Shown here piece by piece: positions 54,201 to 61,053 of a DNA stretch of 64,000 bases. A program made the position numbers and the translations under genes. The stretch is taken from the NCBI GenBank assembly GCA_022601645.1, contig JAJACH010000001.1, positions 620,001-684,000 on the forward strand, in the 5' to 3' direction. The DNA comes from Chlamydiia bacterium (GTDB lineage: Bacteria; Chlamydiota; Chlamydiia; Chlamydiales; Simkaniaceae). The notes beneath the pieces are model-generated. The model was given only the letters and a program-made list of their open reading frames with translations. It was not told where the DNA came from and ran no database searches. Position 1 is the first letter of the stretch. Every line of letters begins with the position of its first letter.

Positions 54201-56186
54201 TTCCCCCCAAATGTCACCCCGCCATACACTCCGCCATCCTCGCCACCAACAACTGTTGCTGAGGCTTTAGCCGATGCTAAAGCTTGGCAAACAGCCTATG
54301 ATGCCGAGCATCCTGGAGGGAATCCTTGGATCAATGGTTTAGTTACAACACTTGAAAGTTACCCAAGTGGAGATAATATTAACGTCCTGCAAGGTTTAGG
54401 AGCGCTATTAGAAGATGAAGGTGCACAAGGTGATCCTGTTGGACAAACTGGACAATACAGTTTTCTTTCCATTTTCAAAACGATTACAAACACAGGTGGC
54501 ACCCCAAGATATCCTACACAACAAGGGGGCACATATGCCGCAGAAGCCCTATCACTTTTTGAAACAGCACTGCCATCGGGGCAGATTACAGCGGCGGATA
54601 TGGCACTTGTTAAGAACGCTGTCACATCGCTTCAAGGGGGCGCTACGATTCAAAGTGTCCTTGCAACGTTGCAAAGTTCATGGTCAGGTGCTGGGCTTGA
54701 TGCAATCACTAACTTCTTGACAAGCAGTGAGCGGGCAGCCCCTCCCTACACTCCTCCATCCTCACCACCAACAACTGTTGCTGAGGCATTAAAAGATGCA
54801 CAAGCTTGGCAAAAAGCTTACAATACAGAGCATCCGGGAGGCAACCCTTGGATTAATGGTTTAGTTACAACACTTGAAAGTTACCCAAGTGGAGATAATA
54901 TCAACGTTCTGCAAGGTCTAGGAGCGCTATTAGAAGATGAAGGCGCATCTGGTGACGCAGTTGGACAAACTGGACAATACAGTTTCCTTTCCATTTTCAA
55001 AACAATTACGAATACGGGTGGCACCCCAAGATATCCTACAAAGCAAGGGTCCACGTATGCCGCTGAGGTTTTGGATTTATTTACTACTGCTATCCCTGCG
55101 GGTCAGATTAACGCAGCTGATATGACACTTGTAAAGAACGCTGTCACATCGCTTGAAGGTGGAACGACCATTCAAAGTGTTATCCAAACTCTGACAGGAG
55201 CTTGGACAGGAACGGGTCTTGATGCAATCACCAACTTATTGACTGCAAGTGAAACAGGTTCAGGACCTCCCACACCATGGCCACCGACATCACCCCCAAC
55301 AACGCTTGCTGAGATGCAAAAAGATTTAGACTACTATAAGAGTTTGAATCCAACCAATCGTTGGGTTACAGCAATGGATAATGCAGCGCACGATCCTGGA
55401 GTGACGATGGACTCGTTACAGGGGTACGCCTCAGTTGTCGAGCAATGGGGGATGCCTGGATCGCAAAAAACCATGTTACAACTCTTGACGAATACACAGC
55501 CCGGAACGAAGCTCACAGGTAGTGGTGATGCATATGCAAAGCAAGTGTTAACGATGCTTGGGACCTACGCTCCAAGTGGAACAGTTTCAGCTGCAAATGC
55601 CCAGGTTCTTCTTAAAGCAGCTACATCATCTGATCCCATAAGTTATGTGCAAGCGAATTTCAAAGGAGCCGCAGGGGTTAAGAACTCTGTAATAAACTTC
55701 CTAAAAAGCGCAGTACCAGTTGGTCCACCTTCTGTATGGCCACCGACATCACCTCCAACAACGCTTGCTGCGATGCAAAAAGATTTAGACTACTATAAGA
55801 GTTTGAATCCAACCAATCGCTGGGTTGTTGCAGTGGATAATGCAGCGCACGCTCCTGGTGTGACGATGGAATCTCTTGAAGGATATGCCTCGATTGTAGA
55901 GCAATGGGGGATGCCAGGAACAAAACAAACCATGATACAACTTTTGACGAATACACAGCCTGGAACACCTTTAACGGGAAAAGGTGCTGCGTATGTAAAG
56001 CAGGTGTTGACGATGCTTGGAAACAATATTCCAACTGGAACAATTTCAGCGGCGAGCTCAAAAGTACTGCTTAATGCAGCAAAATCATCTGATCCTTTAA
56101 GTTATGTGCAAGCAAATTTCAAAGGAGCCGCAGGGGTTAAAAATTCGATTATTAAGTTCCTAAAAGCGGCTGAACCTTCAGCTTGA
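48219..56186 (+). CDS. Giant modular protein with GH16-like domain, first part up to in-frame TGA
   Basis: 2655 residues, no signal peptide, Pro/Ser/Thr-rich. Order: acidic helical start (1-130); Lys/Pro low-complexity linkers (~140-310); a beta-sandwich-like region (~500-640, MPVKNGDVYLVSAYIKG); further strand-rich part (~720-890); a concanavalin-like domain (~920-1165) with PTMALWTYGESD and the GH16 catalytic pattern ExDxE at E1015-D1017-E1019; then many ~130-175-residue helical modules joined by WPPTSG/PPYTPPSSPP linkers, ending A1-A2-B1-B2. A long G-run serves as ribosome site 3 bp before the ATG. The frame continues after the TGA (codon 2656) for another 671 codons. Function unknown; glycan binding or cleavage outside the cell is inferred. 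Confidence 0.7.
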   Translation: MSVQGMGSGGIGDHIDPADIGLSKETLFANSGTQAKQEKEKLMETILENIEECEPSKGTMEGLAKEHQTLLSQAEGDVKSAMMNDPLIQDEMRSGHVSEGDLDEHVQSWSLEQKTKFVDTITAKFDPQKNAASPMHLATTTAKTASKKKAPASPPKKPAPKGKAPPPVAQKLPDGSQTPHGSNTGGSTPSSGDSKPSGKGEAKPKKKVSSSWEEFTKLGVVSKSAAAGSMGELLSILRSGNPDAVEMAYSYCQNDMGGITGGSSKTAATQKTAPKKATPPPPSSTTTTPAKTQPGSMMSETQEVKALEQSTTALPSGAPASIFGSATPPADYKGPTTFSGTISNMLQQAATAFKACVSAYNAVSPPTEAAYTALQAQHTAIYGVKSTPAYGKAAATPASAGSLIKAVSATIGDKTASLGAGPKRTDTSDLGQYLSHISQDSSAAAGSDPLTDTHYIGHLMDLVGQAQADASISSDNVNMPQDQALLQANNMIKDGSGKAPPCTGSTPVHTTNYKDNSYTMPVKNGDVYLVSAYIKGKSPPDGKPGSYTYPGAVTVNGATKSTDAYSVPKAKSELDLGQQTNAITSPGWHREYFWVKANAPDGQMTVALGGEKGDTPADDTQMKGVSVVDLTTLSATYGGPIDPYSSDDAAKNAMNLAQKMIPPTLTTKDLAVGNLPQAKGQTFGGGPGDRTNLMDANISAHTNIPNGVPGTPAHMSNGSTYPYYSYDTNTATVDRGIDNMNTMNVDAGASYTTNAMTPVEIPPKGSTISYSYTISVAVPPGGTFEGSITVAGQDKYANQQMKMPKVAFGDKSVNNTNSVQTHDVTVKIPESFFANDQLSAGSSWSPSFTMTSGSSPLTMYNPRLVDTSSDKSATPSGVYSWLNKQNPYLNTFPKSTDPSATQNGSEITKSGEWGVAQTGNGMYGPSPNSMQYTQATPNGVTVNSTNSNGKWANGGIESSKMLTGHDNFNISMTFSAKSTPGYYPTMALWTYGESDPNPDSPAYHRAGPGAKEVTEFDEEMGTNKTYAPDSPVTNDNELYARDGNYVGAQYGGSSEITNRPSADGASTWGQPQSSFWNKSTEYTLSMTGTYNSEGDLIMTRKLYPVGSSPDSPGAIWSQANVGKGPFNAQNVKIVLENPGWNSSAHTNGRASLNITSLTVSQEPPTNLKAGVTIPTTPQDNTDYAWFTPSGGGGTAAYIPFPTNQYPWTDIPPTNIAQAEQSVAAWINSNASKTPSALQEALQTEITNIEKLKSASGSAVATEKLQEAVLKSWATGVVAGEVPKVTWPPTSGTPPVTDTHAETVFKSISMLSDKGLGTQNLPIEDIETLCTALEASFTGADDLAVIKDIGTLAKAATGTTAAAKFFSFVSSVNTEIKDKGSNLGKDFPKAGSAVSSIVTSLTNGMVPAATANPEPPIPATQTTTLAQFNTELGVWNSQYKGQPGWPTGLYKAAQAEYSKLNTQGVTNVIPQLQYWALMEEQGPDQSNWKYPMAPNFFKLITNTTLVPLDPLAATPHNDLQSMMTNLISTVPSSGPDFNFLHAMQSLITANPSANSTQLAQLMKTQWDATKPAAGEDFKGMWSATSTATKAIVTSITAGVIPPTSTPPPPSGWPPTSGTASTSMSQVETYLKKWSEQVPAPSGGLYALLQAEYTKLTGPSSTVTDPNAQFQAMQYYVSAVENGAIEGTTWKAATTQNQNFFSWIGGDPTDWAPPNESKSADYLKPLIANLAGELTGATNQNDLNLLTQMQALANDNLGKTPTEFQQAVLAAYNNNTSNFETLFKAADPFLQKIITAMTDGVVPGSGPTPFNPHAPTSVDDAVSQIKQWAALNPNNKALQSLASKIEGQQADLDKITPAALALNMLELYASKILEIPGNLNWKGLTPALQQQFKIMTGTVNEYTPSPQTMGASGTLVTQVIPYLQDVFSGDANEVSLLKDISTIASTSTSATDFETKLAAAWTTGGPPSMSDLWDQIKSDGDSEPIGSLIQGLTGAQFPPNVTPPYTPPSSPPTTVAEALADAKAWQTAYDAEHPGGNPWINGLVTTLESYPSGDNINVLQGLGALLEDEGAQGDPVGQTGQYSFLSIFKTITNTGGTPRYPTQQGGTYAAEALSLFETALPSGQITAADMALVKNAVTSLQGGATIQSVLATLQSSWSGAGLDAITNFLTSSERAAPPYTPPSSPPTTVAEALKDAQAWQKAYNTEHPGGNPWINGLVTTLESYPSGDNINVLQGLGALLEDEGASGDAVGQTGQYSFLSIFKTITNTGGTPRYPTKQGSTYAAEVLDLFTTAIPAGQINAADMTLVKNAVTSLEGGTTIQSVIQTLTGAWTGTGLDAITNLLTASETGSGPPTPWPPTSPPTTLAEMQKDLDYYKSLNPTNRWVTAMDNAAHDPGVTMDSLQGYASVVEQWGMPGSQKTMLQLLTNTQPGTKLTGSGDAYAKQVLTMLGTYAPSGTVSAANAQVLLKAATSSDPISYVQANFKGAAGVKNSVINFLKSAVPVGPPSVWPPTSPPTTLAAMQKDLDYYKSLNPTNRWVVAVDNAAHAPGVTMESLEGYASIVEQWGMPGTKQTMIQLLTNTQPGTPLTGKGAAYVKQVLTMLGNNIPTGTISAASSKVLLNAAKSSDPLSYVQANFKGAAGVKNSIIKFLKAAEPSA
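54219..55277 (+). repeat. Tandem type-A modules A1 and A2 (174-codon period)
   Basis: A1 begins at 54219 and A2 at 54741, 522 bp apart. Each starts with PPYTPPSSPPTTVAEAL and contains HPGGNPWINGLVTTLESYP, DNINVLQGLGALLEDEG and ITNTGGTPRYPT. Long stretches are nearly identical in DNA. Confidence 0.85.
55278..56183 (+). repeat. Tandem type-B modules B1 and B2 (153-codon period)
   Basis: B1 from 55278 and B2 from 55737, 459 bp apart. Each starts WPPTSPPTTLA and contains LDYYKSLNPTNRWV, GYASxVEQWGMPG, QLLTNTQPGT and SYVQANFKGAAGVKNS. Confidence 0.88.
56184..56186 (+). other. In-frame TGA within the giant gene
   Basis: Context GCT TGA AAT GCA at codon 2656. The next 23 codons are open and lead in the same frame into the ORF at 56256; no other stop occurs until 58200-58202. 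Confidence 0.88.
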
Positions 56187-56255
56187 AATGCATCGTCGCC
56201 CGAAAGGCCGCAGGAAGTTGAAAATGTAGGTGAAACGCCAGCCCAGCAAACGCTC

Positions 56256-58202
56256 ATGACTTTGTATCGCAAGATACAAAATCAATACGATTCGGCAGAT
56301 CATAAAAATCCGATTTCAGCTTATGCAAATGCGCTTTTAGATGAGATCAAACTGCTCTACTTAAATGGGGGCTCTGAAAGTGATCTTCAGACTTGGATGA
56401 ATGGTGGGACTTCAGGTAAGGACATGTACTGGCAATACCAGCTTTCAGGGACAGAGCAAACATCTTTTTTTCAAGAAACCTATGGAGATGTTTTCAACGG
56501 GGCGCAAGCGCCAGGGCCAACAAGCGCTGATTCCATGTATTTACTCATAACAAATGCGATTGTTAATACAAACTATTCAGCAAGTGACCAAGCGGCTTTT
56601 AAAGATTTATCCGATTATTTAAATGACACCTACAATTCTTCAGATGATGTACAAATTTTAGCCGACTGGAAAAGTGGTAAAATTTTAAGTTCAGGCTTTC
56701 AAGCTTATTACGATAAGATGGATACCACAGGTCAGGCGTTCATTCAAAAGATATTTGGTGCATCTCCGCCACCTCCTCCATACACTCCTCCATCTTCACC
56801 ACCAAAAACGGTTGCGGAGGCATTAGCTGATGCTAAAGCTTGGCAAAAAGCGTATGACAAGCAGCATCCTGGGGGCAACGCGTGGATCAATGGTTTGATT
56901 TCAGCGTTAGAACAGTTCCCCAGCGGGGATAACCTCGATGTGTTGCAAGGGCTCGGAGCTCTCTTAGAAGATGAAGGGGCAGCGGGAGATAATGTTGGCA
57001 AATACAGTTTCAAATCCATTTTTGATGTAATCACAAATACAGGGAGTAGCCCTAGATATCCAGTAAAGCAGGGAGCTGAGTATGCTGGTGAGGCTTTAAA
57101 TTTATTTGTCATAGCGATGCCAGCTGGGATGATTAGCGCTTCTGATATGACGCTTGTAAAAAATGCAATCACGGCTCTTGAAGGTGGAAAGACGATACAA
57201 AGTGTTCTTCAAACGCTTCAGGCCTCTTGGTCTGGAGGTGGACTGACGGCTATCACTAACTTCTTGACTGCAAGTGAGGCGGGGGCACCGCCATATCCTT
57301 GGCCACCGACATCACCTCCAACAACGCTTGCTGAGATGCAAAAATATTTAGACTACTATACGAGTTTGAATCCTACCAATCGCTGGGTTGTTGCGATGGA
57401 TAATGCAGCGCACGCCCCTGGAGTGACGATGGACTCGTTACAGGGGTACGCCTCAGTTGTCGAGCAATGGGGGATGCCAGCGTCGAAACTGACTATGTTG
57501 CAACTCTTAACGAATACACAACCTGGAACGAAGCTCACTGGACAGGGGTCTGCTTATGCATCAGAAGTGTTAAAAATGCTTGGAACTTATGCTCCAAGTG
57601 GAACGATTTCAGCGGAGAGCGAATCAGTTCTACTTAAGGCAGCAACATCCTCTAATCCCTTAAGTTATGTGCAAGCAAACCTGAACGAATCGGCAGCTGT
57701 GAAGAACTCTGTTATAAACTTCCTAAAAAGCGCAGTACCAGTTGGTCCACCTTCTGTATGGCCACCGACATCACCTCCAACAACGCTTGCTGAGATGCAA
57801 AAATATTTAGACTACTATACGAGTTTGAATCCTACCAATCGCTGGGTTGTTGCGATGGATAATGCAGCGCATGCTAAAGGTGTAACTTTAGCCGCTCTTG
57901 AAGGGTATGCCTCTGTGGTCGAGCAATGGGGGATACCAGCGTCGAAACTGACTATGTTGCAACTCTTGACGAATACACAACCTGGAACGAAGCTCACTGG
58001 ACAGGGGTCTGCTTATGCATCAGAAGTGTTAAAAATGCTTGGAACTTATGCTCCAAGTGGAACGATTTCAGCGACAAGCGAATCAGTTCTACTTAAGGCG
58101 GCAGCATCCTCTAATCCCTTAAGTTATGTGCAAGCAAACCTGAATGAATCGGCAGCTGTGAAGAACTCTGTTATAAACTTTCTCAAACAGGCAGGCTTGT
58201 AG
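56256..58202 (+). CDS. Giant modular protein, continuation after the in-frame TGA
   Basis: 648 residues if started at ATG 56256, but this lies in the same frame as the upstream giant ORF, separated only by one TGA and 23 open codons, and has no ribosome site (nearest AGG is ~25 bp away). Residues 1-165 are a unique helical region (YRKIQNQYDSADHKNPISAY), then modules A3-B3-B4 of the same families as in the first part. It is best read as the C-terminal part of one ~3327-codon gene that is either broken, misread at one base, or expressed by readthrough. Confidence 0.72.
   Translation: MTLYRKIQNQYDSADHKNPISAYANALLDEIKLLYLNGGSESDLQTWMNGGTSGKDMYWQYQLSGTEQTSFFQETYGDVFNGAQAPGPTSADSMYLLITNAIVNTNYSASDQAAFKDLSDYLNDTYNSSDDVQILADWKSGKILSSGFQAYYDKMDTTGQAFIQKIFGASPPPPPYTPPSSPPKTVAEALADAKAWQKAYDKQHPGGNAWINGLISALEQFPSGDNLDVLQGLGALLEDEGAAGDNVGKYSFKSIFDVITNTGSSPRYPVKQGAEYAGEALNLFVIAMPAGMISASDMTLVKNAITALEGGKTIQSVLQTLQASWSGGGLTAITNFLTASEAGAPPYPWPPTSPPTTLAEMQKYLDYYTSLNPTNRWVVAMDNAAHAPGVTMDSLQGYASVVEQWGMPASKLTMLQLLTNTQPGTKLTGQGSAYASEVLKMLGTYAPSGTISAESESVLLKAATSSNPLSYVQANLNESAAVKNSVINFLKSAVPVGPPSVWPPTSPPTTLAEMQKYLDYYTSLNPTNRWVVAMDNAAHAKGVTLAALEGYASVVEQWGIPASKLTMLQLLTNTQPGTKLTGQGSAYASEVLKMLGTYAPSGTISATSESVLLKAAASSNPLSYVQANLNESAAVKNSVINFLKQAGL
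56775..58199 (+). repeat. Modules A3, B3 and B4
   Basis: A3 from 56775, B3 from 57300, B4 from 57759 (B period again 459 bp). B3 and B4 share identical DNA for well over 100 bp at the start (from 57300 and 57759) and again near the ends, indicating recent duplication or gene conversion. The B1-B2 junction around 55700-55760 and the B3-B4 junction around 57720-57780 are also almost identical. Confidence 0.88.
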
Positions 58203-58207
58203 GGCCC

Positions 58208-58363
58208 TTAGTTTAAGGGATAGTCTCTAGAGCCGATGATGGTTGATCCATGATCATCGTGCATTTGATCTTGCTCTAGGTGTTCTTGGAGCTCTTTGAG
58301 TTTGTCTTTTACGGCATCTTCTGATTCGGTGTCTTGCATAAAGCGATCGAGTACATCGTCCAT
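58208..58363 (-). CDS. Small acidic protein, 51 residues
   Basis: From ATG 58363 the frame encodes MDDVLDRFMQDTESEDAVKD, a Lys/Glu/Gln helix, and ends GSRDYPLN. GGAG lies 7 bp before the ATG (reading GGAGATGTTTG), a good ribosome site. Very acidic at the N-terminus with a predicted single long helix. I do not recognise it. It follows the deacetylase gene on the same strand by 26 bp and is probably the last gene of that GT2-deacetylase operon. Confidence 0.6.
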   Translation of the reverse strand: MDDVLDRFMQDTESEDAVKDKLKELQEHLEQDQMHDDHGSTIIGSRDYPLN

Positions 58364-58389
58364 CAAACATCTCCTATTTTAGCCGAAGA

Positions 58390-59019
58390 TTAATGGCATC
58401 GTGCTTTTTTTAAAAGGGTCTTTGTGAAAAGTTTAAGCGGTTGCTTTAGGGCTGATAGGGGAGAGGTGAGGTTGTCAGCGCTAACGCGGTAAAGAAGGGG
58501 GTCTTTCCAAGAAAAGTTGTAGGCACCACCAATCCGCATGAGGTAGGTGTAGTGCTCGAGGGCCGCTTTATTGGAGGTAGATGAGAAGGTGCCGAAGGGA
58601 TAGATGAGGGTGTTAATTGAGGTGTTGAGGTTGTCTTCGAGGAGCTGTTTGGAGTGGGTCAGTTCGTAGGTGAGATTTTGAGAGGTTTTGAGATTCGCAT
58701 GGGTATGCGTGTGGGAGGCAAAGGTGACGTCCATTGACTTTAGGGCTGACCAGGAGCAGTACCCTGGGGTGTCGATCAGGCCTGTTGGAACGGCGAGGAC
58801 AGCAGGTAGGGAGTGTTTTTGTAAAAGAGGATAAACGGTGTCGGCAAAATCTGCCGTGGCGTCATCGAAGGTGAGACAGATGTTTAGTTTTGGTGAAAGA
58901 GGCTTGCCGGGAAGGGTGATGGGATAATCTTTAAGGGCTGCAAAGTGCTCATCAAGCATAGCAGGGGAGTTGGAGCGTTTACCAGTGCCCGCTTTGTGAT
59001 ACATCAAAATGAGGAGCAT
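58390..59019 (-). CDS. Polysaccharide deacetylase (NodB family)
   Basis: 209 residues. The NodB core is complete in its first part: TFDD at 50-53 (D52, D53), HTHTH at 103-107 for metal, and YPFGTFSSTS further on. No signal peptide, so probably cytoplasmic or inner-face. Short for the family (minimal NodB barrel). It overlaps the GT2 gene by 16 bp, suggesting joint work on a surface polysaccharide or LPS sugar. Confidence 0.82.
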   Translation of the reverse strand: MLLILMYHKAGTGKRSNSPAMLDEHFAALKDYPITLPGKPLSPKLNICLTFDDATADFADTVYPLLQKHSLPAVLAVPTGLIDTPGYCSWSALKSMDVTFASHTHTHANLKTSQNLTYELTHSKQLLEDNLNTSINTLIYPFGTFSSTSNKAALEHYTYLMRIGGAYNFSWKDPLLYRVSADNLTSPLSALKQPLKLFTKTLLKKARCH

Positions 59020-59738
59020 GTGCGATTCGCCTCAAGGAGTTTGAGATATTTGTAGTAGGCTGTTTGCCCCTGGTAGACTGAGATAATGTAGCCTTCACGC
59101 CCATCGAGAAAGCCTCGTTTTAGGATGTAGGATTTGAAAAAGGCAAAACCACCATGGATAAGGGCTTTTGTAAATGAGCTCTTTTTAGAGCCTTGGTGCT
59201 CTGTTGCGAAGAGGTCAGAGTAGATTTCCATTTTTTTGAGAAAGTCGCTCAGTGTTTCGTACGAGTAGTGGATGATGGGCGAGGTGAGGTTGTGTCGAGT
59301 GAGGCTATCTTCAATGAGCCCTTCATGGACCTTTGTGTTTGTAAAAGCAGTTTCTTTTTTGTTGTAAAGCCTTGGGTGGCGGTCTGGGTACCAGCCGCAT
59401 CCTTTGATCCACCGGTTATTAAAATAGTTCTTAAACGGCATGGCGTAAATGGTTTTCGGTTTCAGAGTGAGGGTTTTGAGTTCGTCTAGAAGAGCGGGGC
59501 TTAGGACTTCATCTGCATCGAGAGCGAGGATCCAGTCGTGTTTCGCATGAGTTGCAGCTAAGTTACGTAGGGGTCCAAAACCTGTGAAGGTATGTTCGAT
59601 AACGCGCATTTGGGGCAGATGGGGAATGAAGGTATCGGTTCCGTTGCTAATTACGACGATGTCATCAAAGCTTTTTATTGATTCAAGTGTTTCAGGATGA
59701 AGGGGACGATTTGTTATCAAAGCTATTGTAATCATCAT
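59004..59738 (-). CDS. Family 2 glycosyltransferase (WaaE/KdtX-like)
   Basis: 244 residues. GT-A fold with FTGFGPLRNLAATHAKHDWI and the metal-binding LDADE at 73-77, then the WaaE-like GCGWYPDRHPRLYNK. Relatives add a heptose or glucose to the LPS core. Begins at ATG 59738, back to back with the AdiC-like permease gene. Overlaps the deacetylase gene by 16 bp. Confidence 0.84.
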   Translation of the reverse strand: MMITIALITNRPLHPETLESIKSFDDIVVISNGTDTFIPHLPQMRVIEHTFTGFGPLRNLAATHAKHDWILALDADEVLSPALLDELKTLTLKPKTIYAMPFKNYFNNRWIKGCGWYPDRHPRLYNKKETAFTNTKVHEGLIEDSLTRHNLTSPIIHYSYETLSDFLKKMEIYSDLFATEHQGSKKSSFTKALIHGGFAFFKSYILKRGFLDGREGYIISVYQGQTAYYKYLKLLEANRTCSSF

Positions 59739-59754
59739 GGAGATATTTTATCAT
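59726..59754 (+). promoter_or_regulatory. Candidate permease promoter, near-leaderless
   Basis: TTGTAA (59726-59731), 17 bp, TATCAT (59749-59754), 9 bp, ATG 59764. It overlaps the start of the divergent GT2 gene. Confidence 0.4.
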
Positions 59755-59763
59755 TTGCGGTCT

Positions 59764-61053
59764 ATGAAAGGAAGCGATACTTCACGAAAAATTGGATTTT
59801 GGATTTTGCTAGCTCTTGTTGTTGGCAACATGATTGGTTCGGGGATTTACCTCCTGCCAGCGACGCTTGCAAGTTATGGAAGCATCACTCTATGGAGTTG
59901 GGTTGCAACATCGATTGGGGCGCTTTTACTCGCGCTTGTCTTTTCAAGGCTTTCCATGATGTATACCAAAACCGGAGGGCCTTATGTCTATTGCCGTGAA
60001 GGAATTGGTGACTTTATTGGATTCCAGGTCGCCTACAGCTATTGGATTTATTTAGGCGTTGGTGTTGGGGCGATTGCGATTGCTTTTACTGGGTATATGA
60101 GTTCGATTTTCCCTGTTATTGCCGAGGTTCCTCTCTATAAATTTCTGGTTGCAGCGGGGATTATTTGGGCCCTTTCGATCATCAATATCATCGGCGTCCA
60201 TTTCGCTGGCGCGTTCCAGCTGATTATGACAATTTTGAAAATCATTCCTTTGGTCATTGTCACTGTTGGCGCGTTTTTCCACTTCGACCCAACAATGCTC
60301 TCGATTTACAATGTGAGTGCTGAGTCGAATTTTGCAGCAATGTCGAGTGGAGCAATGCTCACGCTTTGGGCCTTTTTAGGACTCGAGTCGGCTTGTGTTC
60401 CAGCAGATGAAGTAAAAAACCCCAAGCGGAACATTCCCTTAGCGACGATTCTTGGTGTTGTCATTGCCTCTGTTGTCTATTTTTTCAGCACGCTTGGGAT
60501 CATGGGTGTCATTCCAAATGGCACGCTTTCTCAATCAAGCGCACCTTTTGCGACGCTTGCTAAAATCATTATGGGCCCTTGGGGTCAAACGATGGTGATT
60601 GCTGGCGCTTTAGTTGCTTGCATTGGTACAATGAATGGCTGGATTCTCATTCAGAATCAGATTGCTCTTGGCGCTGCTAAAGATGGCCTCTTCCCACCAG
60701 CTTTTGCCAAGCTTAATGCAAAGCGCTCTCCTTATTGGGGGATCTTAATTTCCGCAATATTAGTAACGGTGTTAATTGCTTTCTTCTCGAAACAAACTCT
60801 TGTTGATCAATTTAAATCCATTATTACAATGGCAACGCTTGCGGCAATTATTGCTTATCTATATACATCAATATCAGAGGTTATCCTCAGGAAATGGAGG
60901 GGTTGTTTAATTCCTATTTTGGCATTTATCTACGTCTATTGGGTTGTAGCAAGCTTTCAGACGCAATTTGTCTATTTGGGAATGTTATTGCTCCTCTCAA
61001 GTTTACCAGTTTACGCTTGGGTGAAAAGTTATGAGCCAAAAGAAAATCTTTGA
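59764..61053 (+). CDS. AdiC/PotE-like amino acid-polyamine antiporter
   Basis: 429 residues from ATG 59764, 12 helices. GNMIGSGIYLLPATLASYGS, LWAFLGLESACVPADEVKNPKRN and PLATILGVVIASVVYFFST follow the arginine/agmatine antiporter AdiC closely; chlamydiae have an AaxC of this group. An in-frame ATG at 59737 overlaps the promoter and the divergent gene, so the later start is preferred. Substrate within the arginine/agmatine/putrescine range is inference. Its end overlaps the HD gene by 23 bp. Confidence 0.84.
   Translation: MKGSDTSRKIGFWILLALVVGNMIGSGIYLLPATLASYGSITLWSWVATSIGALLLALVFSRLSMMYTKTGGPYVYCREGIGDFIGFQVAYSYWIYLGVGVGAIAIAFTGYMSSIFPVIAEVPLYKFLVAAGIIWALSIINIIGVHFAGAFQLIMTILKIIPLVIVTVGAFFHFDPTMLSIYNVSAESNFAAMSSGAMLTLWAFLGLESACVPADEVKNPKRNIPLATILGVVIASVVYFFSTLGIMGVIPNGTLSQSSAPFATLAKIIMGPWGQTMVIAGALVACIGTMNGWILIQNQIALGAAKDGLFPPAFAKLNAKRSPYWGILISAILVTVLIAFFSKQTLVDQFKSIITMATLAAIIAYLYTSISEVILRKWRGCLIPILAFIYVYWVVASFQTQFVYLGMLLLLSSLPVYAWVKSYEPKENL

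Noticed and set aside
54359-54720. Open frames antisense or out of frame in the A/B modules (54359-57997, recurring)
   Set aside because: They recur because the sense sequence is repeated; each copy is a shadow of the module in another frame.
58203-58220. CCCTTA-GTT-TAAGGG hairpin after the giant gene as a terminator
   Set aside because: Only a 6-bp stem, no T-run on either strand, and it overlaps the stop of the small minus-strand gene.
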